A stretch of 14,945 bases of DNA, from contig JAEYAG010000175.1 of assembly GCA_023451265.1 (NCBI GenBank), forward strand, positions 1 through 14,945, given 5' to 3'. Below the pieces are notes generated by a model, which saw only the letters and a list, made by a program, of their open reading frames with translations, had not been told where the DNA came from and made no database searches. Both the position numbers and the translations under genes were made by a program. Each line of letters begins with the position of its first letter. The stretch's first letter is position 1. Shown here in pieces: positions 1 through 9,900 of this stretch. This DNA comes from Actinomycetes bacterium. GTDB lineage: Bacteria > Actinomycetota > Actinomycetes > Actinomycetales > Microbacteriaceae.

Positions 1-28
1 GCATAGCGACGTCCTCACACCGCCGGCC

Positions 29-748
29 GTGCGGCACCGCCGTCGTCGCCGCACTGATTGGCGGCAGGGCGGCCGCGCGGTGCGCACGTGGAATCTCACG
101 GTGCTCGCCGTCGCGGCGATCGGCGTGGGCGCGGGTGTGATCGGCGGCGGGCTCGTCAGTCGCATCGCGGCGCCCTGGGCTCCGCTGGCATCCACGGCCG
201 TGCTGTGGGCAGGCATGCTCGCTGCGGTCGGCTTCGCGTTCACGCGGGGGCGCCCGGCGGGACTGTTGCGGTTTCGCCCGATCGATCTGTTGTGGGGCGT
301 GGGCTTCGGGCTCGGCCTGCGTCTGCTGCAGGGATGGCTGAGTGGGGCGGATGCCGGGTCCTTCCCCTCTACGGCGACGCTCGACGGGAGCCTGCCGACG
401 ACGTGGTGGCTGACCGAGGCGCTGCCGGCGGCGGTCGTGGCGCCGCTCGTGGAGGAGTTCTTCTTTCGTGCGGTCATCCTGGTGACGGTGTATCAGCTGC
501 TGCGGCGGAGCGCGGGCGGGTTCGCCGCCGGGGTGGCCGCGCTGTTGGTGTCGTCGGGCGGGTTCGTGCTGCTGCACGCGACGGGGGGCTCACTGTCGGT
601 CGCCGATGCGGTGCAGTTGCTCGCGGTCGGCGGGACGGGTGGCCTCTTGGTGCTGCTCACGGGGCGCGTCTGGGGTGCCGTGCTGACGCACGTCGTCTAC
701 AACGCCTCCTATCTGGCGCTCGTGGCCGCCGGCACGCTCCTCTCCTGA
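29..748 (+). CDS. CPBP family intramembrane metalloprotease (5' end uncertain)
   Basis: Predicted polytopic membrane protein of about 239 residues with the three signatures of the CPBP (Abi/CAAX-protease-like) family. These are EE-x3-R at residues 142-147 (EEFFFR), F-x3-H at 179-183 (FVLLH) and H-x3-N at 221-225 (HVVYN), each in or next to a hydrophobic helix. In this family the Glu and His residues form the metal-dependent active site inside the membrane, and members process prenylated or other membrane peptides or act in self-immunity; the substrate here is unknown. The N-terminal tail is Arg-rich before the first helix. The frame is open back to the window's left edge, so the true start may be upstream. 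The GTG at 29 has no clear ribosome binding site, while a GTG at 80 (MRTWNLTV) has a partial one at 65-72. No terminator is visible after the stop. The family call is firm; the start is not. Confidence 0.85.
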   Translation: MRHRRRRRTDWRQGGRAVRTWNLTVLAVAAIGVGAGVIGGGLVSRIAAPWAPLASTAVLWAGMLAAVGFAFTRGRPAGLLRFRPIDLLWGVGFGLGLRLLQGWLSGADAGSFPSTATLDGSLPTTWWLTEALPAAVVAPLVEEFFFRAVILVTVYQLLRRSAGGFAAGVAALLVSSGGFVLLHATGGSLSVADAVQLLAVGGTGGLLVLLTGRVWGAVLTHVVYNASYLALVAAGTLLS

Positions 749-777
749 CGTCGATGCGATCGCCGCGCCGAATTTCC

Positions 778-807
778 TTGCGGCAGATTGTTAGAGAGCT
801 CTAATGT
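778..807 (+). promoter_or_regulatory. Candidate sigma70-type promoter of the giant surface-protein gene
   Basis: The 129 bp between the protease gene and the GTG at 878 contain TTGCGG at 778-783, followed after 18 bases by TAATGT at 802-807 (or after 16 bases by TCTAAT at 800-805). This is a fair -35/-10 pair in otherwise GC-rich DNA. It would give an untranslated leader of about 60-65 bases before the GTG. It also argues against the TTG at 788 and other starts inside the promoter. Assigned by eye. Confidence 0.45.
791..804 (+). promoter_or_regulatory. Inverted repeat TTAGAG-AG-CTCTAA, candidate operator
   Basis: Two perfect 6-bp half sites, TTAGAG and CTCTAA, surround a 2-bp centre. The repeat lies in the spacer and over the -10 box of the promoter proposed for the giant gene, where a dimeric repressor would block RNA polymerase. 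The centre is too short to make a good RNA hairpin loop, so a protein-binding site is more likely than a terminator. The binding regulator cannot be named from the sequence. Confidence 0.4.
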
Positions 808-864
808 AATTCTCAGCCTGCCGAGAGTCATGCGCGGCGGTCGCATCCGCTTTCAGAGCAGCCC

Positions 865-870
865 GGGGGA
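865..870 (+). promoter_or_regulatory. Ribosome binding site (GGGGGA) deciding the start of the giant gene
   Basis: GGGGGA ends 7 bases before the GTG at 878, and a textbook signal peptide starts exactly at that GTG. The upstream in-frame TTG (788) and ATG (830) would add 30 or 16 residues without a comparable site and would bury the signal peptide. Confidence 0.65.
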
Positions 871-877
871 CTCTCAC

Positions 878-955
878 GTGCATAAGCGCCTCGCCGCCAT
901 CGCCATCGCTGTGGTCGCACTACTCACAGTTCAGACGGTGCCGGCCGTCGCCGCC
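878..955 (+). other. Sec signal peptide of the giant protein
   Basis: The first 26 residues show a short basic start (HKR), a hydrophobic core of Ala, Val, Ile and Leu, and an A-V-A/A-V-A-A cleavage site before the Pro at 27. There is no twin-arginine motif and no lipobox Cys, so general Sec export with signal peptidase I cleavage is expected. Confidence 0.8.
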
Positions 956-3900
956 CCTGTCGCATCGACGGCGACGTTGACGGTGACCCTCTCCCTGCCG
1001 CAGGGTTACAGCCCGCCGGCCGGCCTCGCAGTCGACTTCACGACGGCTCGCGGGTATCTCAGCATGGTCAACGGCGACGGTGTAGGCAAGAGCGGCGGCG
1101 ACGGCGGGCTGGTCGAGACCGGCGGCGAGCGTCGCGCCGAGGCAGACGCGGCCGGTGTTCTCGCGTTCTCGAACCTGACTCCCGGGGATTACTACTTGTG
1201 GGTTGACCCTCCCCAGCGCAGCGATCTGCTCGGTGGAGGCTGGAGCGACGGCAACCTGTCGAGCGGACAGGCCACGCCGATCGCGGTGACGACGGGCGCG
1301 ACTCGGGTCGGCGCGGCTCTGCAGCGCGGTGGTCTGCTGCGGGGCACCGTCATCGATCCGACCGGTGCGCCCGTCGAGAACGCGACGGTCTGGCCGAGCG
1401 GCGGCAAGACCGCGTCCGACGGATCCTTCGCCACCGGATTCGCCCCCGGACAGGGGTACGTCTCTGTCACCGCGCCGGAGGGCAGCGACCTCGTCGGCGG
1501 CGTGTGGATGTCGAATGACGTGCCTCTCAGCAGCACCAGCCTCGGTAGCCCGATCGTGACAGGCGCCGATCTCGTGGTCACTCCGTCCAACGTCGTCGCC
1601 CGATTGTCAGCCGCCGGTGCCATCTCCGGCACGGTCCGTGACTCGAGCGGTGAACCGGTGGCCGGAGCGGATGTCTCGACCGGCAGCAGCCGTTCGGTGA
1701 CGGCGTCGGACGGCAGCTATCGTCTCGGCGGACTGCCGGCCGGTGAGTTTCGGGTGAGCGTTACGCCGCCGCACGACACCCTCACGGCCGGGTATATCCA
1801 GCCGGATGGCGCGGTCGGCGGCGACTGGTCGCGCGCTGCCGTGGTCGTTGTGACCGGCGGTGCCACGACGAGCGGAGTCGATGCTCGCCTCACTCCTGCC
1901 GGCGGCATCCGGGGTGTCGTGAGCGGGTTGCCGTCTTCCGAGTCGATGAGCGCGGCCGCGTTCTCGAGCACCGGAGAGTTCGTCGGCGGGAACTCCGCCG
2001 CCGACGGCACCTTCACGATCGGACACCTCTCTCCGGGAGTGTGGACCGTGCGCTTTTCGCTGTACGACGATCAGGGATTGTCCGACTACATCGTCGATGA
2101 CTTGTCGGTCGAGGTGGCCGTCAATGAGGTAGTGACCGTCACCGCGCCGGCCTACCTCGGCGGGTCGGTGAGCGGCCTGTTGCGCACGCCTACCGGCACC
2201 GCCGCGACGAGCGGAACCGTCCAGGCAGTGGGCAGCGACGGCAGGTCATCGTGGGGAAGCGTCACGTCGTCAGGAGCGTTTTCGGTCTCGGGTCTGAAAG
2301 CGGGAACGTATCGCTTGGACGTGGTGACGCCCGAGGGGGCGATCTCCCGAGACGGCATCGTCGTGACCTCCGGCTCCGAGACCTCGCTGGGCACGATCGT
2401 GCTCTCGCCGCCGACCGCCGCCGTGGTGCATGTGCAAGATGCGGCCGGCCAGCCTATCGCGGGGGCGAACGTCTGGCTGTCGAACATGACGAGCGGGTGG
2501 TCTGCGACGACGAACGCCGAGGGGGACGCGCGTGTCACCGTGCCGACAGGCGGAGACTATTGGTACCAGGCCGATGTGGACGGCTACAGCTCCGCATGGG
2601 GCTCGGTGTCGCTGGAGACGGGAGCGACGTCTTCCCTGACGGTCACGCTGGCCCGGTCGACGATCGTGAACGTCACCGTCATGGATGCGGGCCAACCAGT
2701 GAGCTTCCGTGAGGTCAGCGTTCTCATCGGTGGTGAAGAGGTGTGGTCGGGGACGACGGATGCCGCAGGGGCGCTGCGCGTGACGACATCGGTCTACGGC
2801 GCTCTCGAGGTACGCCTCCCGACTCGATCGGGTGAGTCATGGACGACGTGGGCAGGGTCGCCGGTGAGTGCCCCTGTCGACGTCGACGTCACCACGTCGG
2901 ATGTCACCGTCGAGCTCGCGGCCTCTCTCGGCATTGACGTGTCGCTGCGGGGCTACGGCGATGAGATCCTCGGCGATCACGGATTCACGCTGGGGCTCGC
3001 CAGTGGCGAGACGTTCTACGGCAGCACCGACGCCGACGGTACGGCCGGCGTGAGTGGCCTCATCGCGGGCGAATACACCGTGAGCACGTGGACGGATGAC
3101 GGTGAGCTGCTGAGCTCGACCGTGACCCTGTCGCCCCAAGCGCCGTACGCCGCTGTGATTCTCAGCCCCACAGACGCCGCCGACGCGGTGCACGTCACGG
3201 GCGTGTTGCGCGATGACGCAGGGGTGGCCCTACCGGGCGAGCAGCTGACCGTGATGACGTACAGCGAGACCAGTTCGCGCTCCCGCACCGTGACCACGTC
3301 AACCGATGGCGCGTTCTCAGCATGGCTGCGTCGCGGCGAGCAGTACGCGATCGTCGGGCCGGTGGGTGACGATTCCCGGTATGCGCCGGTTGTTCTGGAC
3401 GGCGAGGTGCCGGCTGACGGCCGCGTGCAGCGTGATGTGACTGTCTCGTGGGGCCGCTCGATCAGTCTCACGGTGTGGGGCGGCACTCCCGAAGACCCGC
3501 TGGGGGTCTCCTCCCGCGTGCCTGTCGAGGACACCTACGTCTCGGCGTATGTCGACGCGGGTGGCGGCGCCTACTCTGTCTCGCGTTCGGCGCGCACCGA
3601 CGCCGACGGTACGGTCACGCTGACGGGTCTGCCCACGTCGGGGGACCTCAGCGGATGGATCTCCGGTCTCGGCTATTACGCTGGTCGAAGCGTCGACTTC
3701 GCGGATGGCGGCGAGTACACGCTCGAGCTCCGTGGCGAGGTCTCCGGCAGCGTCGCTCTGGAGGGAGGCACCGGGCGGCAGGTGCACGTGCACCTGGATT
3801 CGGGGAACGGCTTCTTCCTCTCCGCGCCGGCAAGCTGGACGTTCACATCGGTGACGCCGGGCACCCACACCATGACGGTCAGCGCTCCCGGCTGGGTTTC

Positions 3901-6900
3901 GCAGTCGCTGAGCGTTGAGGTGCGGGCGGGGCAGACGACCACCCTCCCGGAGATCACGCTCGAGCGGGCCTCGAGTGTCGAGGGGACGGTCACTGTCTCG
4001 GGTGTGCCACTCGCGGGAGCCCGTGTGGTGGGCATGTCGGGCGATGTCGAGGTGGAAACGACGACCGGATCCGACGGGAGCTTCGTTCTGGCGGATGTAT
4101 CGCCGGGCGAGGTCGCGGTGCAGGCGACCTGGGAGGGCATGGATCTGGCTGCGGGCGTCATCACGGTCGCCTCTGGGGCTGTCGGGCGTCTCGATCTCGC
4201 CGGCGACCCGGGTGTGGTCGGTTCGCTGGTGCGCGTCGTCGTCTCGAGGTCCGGTGAGGGTGCGCCGCATCAGGGTTACGTTGAACTCGTCGACCCGTTC
4301 TCGGATCGTGTGAGGTCGTACGCGTGGCTCGACGGCGGTGTCGCGCAGTTCACGGGCATCGCCCCGGGGATGTATCGCTTGAGGATCGATGGCGACAGCA
4401 GCTTCCTCTCGGGCTGGCTCGATCTGCAGGGAGCCGTCGTCGATGTCGCCGAGGTCGGTCGGGTCTCCATCGCGTCTGGGACGGCCGTCGCGTTCACGGC
4501 GAACGCGCAGCGCCCGGTGACGCTGAGCGGAACGGTCCGCGGCGCCGACGGCGCCGCACTCGCCGGCGCACAGGTGCGCGCGGGCGACGCGGTGACCGTC
4601 ACCGACGCGTTCGGTGGGTACACGCTTGACGTGCGCCCATCTGCCGCGACTTTGTCGGTGTCGGATGCCGACGGTTTGCACGTTCCCTCGGAGGTCGCTC
4701 TCCGCGGGCTCGTCGAGGGCGAGCAGCGCACGATCGACGTCGCACTCGTGCCCCGCGGCGCGATCGATGTGACGGTGACCGACGTTGACGGTGAACCGGT
4801 GTCGGGGGTCGAGGTTCGTCTCGAATCGGATACGGCCGGCACCATCGCCGCGTACACAGACGACGCGGGCGTCAGCCACCTGACCCGTCTCGAGGATGTC
4901 GATTACCGCATCCGGGTCAGCGGCCCGGGCGTGGACGACATCGCGGCATACGTTCTCGACGAAGCCGGCGAGCCTCGTGTCGTGCGACTCGGCCCGGGAC
5001 AGAAGCTCTCGATCGGGCAGGTGCTGCAGCGGTACGCATCGCTGCGCGTGGACCTGAGCTTCGCCGACGAACCGCATCCCGATGAGACCGTGAGCGTCGA
5101 CCTCATCGACGGATCCGGGAACGTGGTGATGTCTTCGGGCGCCCTACCGGCCGTTCCCGGCATCGTCGAGCTGTCGCAGATCGCGCCCGGCGACTACACC
5201 GCGCGTGTGCACTCCGATGACTTCGTCGACCAGTACGTCGCTCCCGGGGCGTCATCGAGCGACCCGGAGTCGGCTCCGATCGTGACCGCGCGCGGTGACG
5301 GGCGGCCCCTCTCGGCGACGGCGCGCCTCGCCCGCGAGTGGGCGACCTCCACAGCGACCCTCGAGGTGCCGGACGATCCCCGCTATGGCGAGCCCTTCAC
5401 TGTAGGCGCGCGGGTGCGGATCGACGGTCGCATCAGCGGCACCGATGGCATGGTGTACCGCTTCAAGGTCGATGGGGCCGAGGTTGCGCAGGGTTGGGTG
5501 TCGCCGCTGGCCGCGGAGATGGACCTGACGCTTGACGTGCCCGCCCTCTCCGTCGGTCGGCATTCGCTCTCGCTGGAGCTGGAGGACGGGCGCGCCGTGC
5601 GCGGCACGTCCGCGCAGGCCGACGTCGACATCGCGAAGGCAGTGCCGACGGTGGGTGTGCAGGTGACCCCGTCGTTCGGCGAGTACGGGCAGTCGCGGGA
5701 CGTGACGATCTCTGCGCACCTGGCGAGCGGCGCGGGGCTCGACGGACGGGCGCAGCTCGTTGTGGCCGGACGGGAGTTCACGGTCGATGTGGTGGGTGGC
5801 TCGGGGTCGATTTCGTTGCCCGGCGATCTCGCCGTCGGTGCTCACGCGGTGCGCGTGCTCTGGCCGGCATCGGGCGATACCGAGGAGGTCACTGTCGACG
5901 GCGATGACCTCGTGGTGTCTCCTCGCACTGCGCGACTTCAGGTGACTGCGCCGACCGGCCCGATCGCGTACTCGGGCGACGTCGAGATTCCGTTCGCGGT
6001 GACCGTCGATGGCGACGCTGCCACCGGGACGGTGCAACTGCTGCAAGGCGACACGGTGCTCGATGAGCGGGATGCCGCCGCGACGGCTGCCCTGCGCAGC
6101 GCAGCGTCTGTACTGGGCGCGGGCTCGCATGACCTGGTTGTCAGCTACAGCGGCGACGAGTCGACGGCAGGCGCCGCCGTGCGGGTGACGGTGGAGGTGC
6201 GCGGGCAGACGACGCAGACGACGCTCACCGGGCCGTCGGCAGCGACGTGGGGCGAGAGTACGACCTTCCGGGTGGCGGTGACGGGAGAAGTAGAGACTCC
6301 GACCGGGCAGGTCACTGTTCGCGTTGACGGTCAGGATGCCGGGTCGGCGACGCTCGTCGACGGGGTCGCCGACGTGACGCTTCCGGTGCTCCCGGCCGGC
6401 GCGCATCGACTGGACGCCGTGTACAGCGGTCACGGAGAGAGTCTCGGCTCGACCTCGTCGGAGGCGGACATCCAGATCGCACCGGCTGCCGCGGAAGTCG
6501 CGCTGGATGCGATTCCCGACGGCGTCTTCGGCACCGAGACCCCCATCGAAGCACGGGTGAGCGTCGCGTCCGGCACGGCGGTCACCGGCACGGTGCGAGC
6601 GTGGGTCGACGGCACCGAGGTGTCGTCGTCGCAGCTCGACGATGGCGCCGCGACGTTCATGCTTCCTGCGAGCGCACGCATCGGCATCCATGAGGTCGTC
6701 GTCACATTCGACGGCACCGCTGATGTGCGGGCGGGGAGCTCGCTGGCACGAAGCTGGACCATGCGCACCGGTCCGCCGGTCGTCGACCTCGCCCTCCGCG
6801 CCGCGGCTGAACCGCTCACCGACGGGGTAGCACGGGCCACGCTGGATGTCATCGCGACCGGTGACGGCGCGACGCCGCTCACCTACCGGCTGTGGTGGGG

Positions 6901-9900
6901 TGACGGCTCGCCGGTGGTGACCGGCACATATACCGCGCCGCTGGCACTGTCGCACGACTACATCGCGGCCGGTCGGTACTTCATTCGCGTCGAGGTCGAG
7001 TCCGCCGGCGAGACGGCGACCTACGTGACGGCGCGCAACGCACGCTTCACGGCCTACCCCGACGTTGCTCTCGCGGCTGCCGCACTCGACGCGCAGTCCG
7101 CGATCGTCGGCGACGACGTGTGGTTCGATGCGAGTTCCTCGCAGCCGGCGATTGCGATCGATGGCGTTCAGTGGGACTTCGGCGACGGCGCGACCGGCTC
7201 TGGCTGGCGCACATCGCACGTCTACACCGAGCCGGGGACCTACACGGCAACTTTGACGGTCGGCCTCGGCGAGCAGCGGGCGACGTCGAGCGCGACGGTC
7301 ACGGTATTGCCGGTGCCGCCCGTGGAGGGCGTCACCGTGACCGTGACATCCGGTGGCAACCGGGTCAACGGCGCGACCGTGACACACATCGCTGCCGACG
7401 GCAGCAGGGTTCAGGCGGTCACGGCCGGTGACGGCACGGCGTTGCTGCGCGGTGTCGCCGATGGGCTACAGCCGGTGTACGTGACGGCCGGTGGCTACCT
7501 GCCTGTGGCGGGCGAGGTCACGGTCGTGAACGGCGACGGCGATCTGAGCGTCGAGCTGGCGGCGGGCGAAGTCGCCGCGAGCACGCTGGAGCATCGCACG
7601 CTGAGCTACGAGGAGATCGTCGATCGCGGCATCGACCCGGCCGACCCCGACAACCAGAACGTCTTCCTCGCCGAGGTGCACCTGGCGATCGTTCCGCCCG
7701 ACGCCCCCTCGTCACCGTCGACGCAGACCGATGTTGAGCTGGTCTACAACGGCGGCGGCCGCGTGATCTCCGTCGTGTATTCCGGGGACGGATGGATCTC
7801 GGGTGGCGGCGGTGACGGCTCGGCGGTGAGCGGAGGCTACCGGTACACGCCCACGATCGTGGATGCCGGCGGTGCGCAGGCCGTGCAGTGGATGATCATC
7901 CCGGTGAAGGGCAGCTGGCTCAAGGAGTTCTTCGAGGTGCGCATGGTCGTGCAGAACCTCGCAGCCGACCCGTTCCAGTTCACTGAGGCTGAGGCGACGC
8001 TGAACCTGCCGGAGGGTCTGAGTCTCGCGCCCACCTCACGGCCGCAGTCGCGGACCGTGGCGGTGCCCGACATCGCCGGTGGCGGGAGCCAGACGGTGTA
8101 CTGGACCCTGCGCGGCGACACCGAGGGGGAGTACTCGCTCTCGGCTGATTACTCCGGTCTGCTCGCCCCCACTGGCGACCCGATCGCCGTAACCGCGACC
8201 GCAGACCGACCCCTCAAGGTGTGGGGCGGCTCCGCAGTCAACTGGAGCATCGCCACCGACCCGTCGACTGAAGAGCTCGACCCCTTCCGTATCGTTCTCA
8301 CGCTCGCGAACGTCACCCCCGCCGACACGGGTGTGCCGGTCTACAACCCGGCCTTCCAGGTGATGCAGGGCACGGGATACCTGCTGTCCCCGCATACCGA
8401 GTACGCGAAGAGCGTGCCCGTGCTGCAGCCGGGGCAGTCGGTGCAGATGGAGTTCGTCATGCACTCCCTGCTGACTGGCGACGTGAATGTCAATGACCCT
8501 CGGTGGGCGCAGAGCTTCATCACGCCTACGGGCGGCAACGTGCAGCCCGAGCACGGCCCGATCACGCTCCTGCCCGAACGCACCGAGGCCCTCGACATCG
8601 CCGCCGCGTGGGTAGACATGCCCGACGGTGACGGGAGAGGCCTCGCTCTCGGTTGGGAGACGGTGGCGGGTGCGAACGCCGTGTACGAGCTCTGGGGCCG
8701 AAACACTCTTGATCCTGCCGAGCCGTGGCAACCGGTGACTGATGGCGTCCGAGAGGGCGTTCCCAACGGTCGGGTGATCGCGGAAGACAGCGATCAACTC
8801 TTCGGGTACTACACCGTCATCACCGTTTTCGGCGACGGTACGACGAAGCCCGCGCATCGAATGATCGCGAAGCCGAGTGTGCCGCCAGCTTTCGATCCTC
8901 AGCCCTTCACCTCGATCACCGTGGGAACCGACCCTTCGACGGCACTCGGGGCCGCGTGCTACGACGTCTTGAACGTGGCCGTCGCAGGATCTGATCAGCC
9001 GCAGACGATGGGTCCGGAGCTGGAGTTGTTCGCGCGAGAACTCGCCGGCGCGCTCTCAGCAGATGGCAACGCGGGCACGACGAACGACGGCTATCGGAGC
9101 TTCCACAACGTCTATCTGAGCTATCCAGCCAAAGCCGTGCCGCTCGTCGGAAGTCTCGAGGTCTCGATCACCGATTACATCGGCAGCATCAACACGGGGA
9201 TCCAGATGCTTGAGGACCTCCTGATTGCTCGTCAGGAATGCGCCAGCGAAGGCGAGAAGCTCGTGCTGAGCGGCTACTCTCAGGGCGCGCTGGTCATCAG
9301 CCAGGTGCTGAACGACGCCCTCGGCGACCCGGAGCTCATGTCGCGGGTCCAGTTCTCGCGCCTCGGTGGAGTGTTTCTGTTGGCGAACCCGGCCAACTGG
9401 CTGGGCAACGGCGGCACGCGTCTGGGAACGGGAGCGTACTCTGCGGGATCCGCGTCGCTGAGCATCCCCTTCGGCGGCATATCCCCTATGCATCGGATCC
9501 CCGGCGTGCTCGCCGAACTGACGACCTCGATGTGTAACGTGGCCGACCTTGTCTGCGCGACTCAGAACCTCGGTGTGCCCGGCCTCGGCGTCTACGAGTT
9601 GGTGAAGGGCATCTCGGTTCATACGACGTATCCCGACACGGACAAGCCTGTGTTCACGCGGGTTGCGCGCGAGGCGGCGGGGCGCCTGCTTCGAATGCCC
9701 GTGCCGGTCCTGTCGGAGATTCAAACGAGCGCTCTAGAAGACGAGCCCTTCTCCGTCGCCCCGATCTCGCTGAAGTACCTCGATCCGGCTGTATCCGCCG
9801 AGTGGAGCCTGGGTGAGCCGTGTCAGCCAGTCGTGGCATCTCCTCCCCACACGTACGGTCCGAGTTCCGACATCCTGTGGAACTACGCGGCTCGTCTCGA

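Noticed and set aside
749..790. Terminator after the protease gene
   Set aside because: The only palindrome seen, GCGATCGC, is short and has no T tract.
58..804. Plus-strand open frame of 248 codons overlapping the protease gene
   Set aside because: Ala/Arg/Gly-rich out-of-frame reading; the overlapping frame carries the three CPBP motifs.
788..877. TTG 788 or ATG 830 as the start of the giant gene
   Set aside because: They lie in or just after the promoter, lack a good ribosome binding site and put extra residues before a normal signal peptide that starts at GTG 878.
3317..5077. Minus-strand open frame of 586 codons
   Set aside because: Same antisense effect; composition is unlike a folded protein.
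5252..7387. Minus-strand open frame of 711 codons
   Set aside because: Antisense shadow of the giant gene: Arg/His/Asp-rich low-complexity translation, no ribosome binding site or motif.
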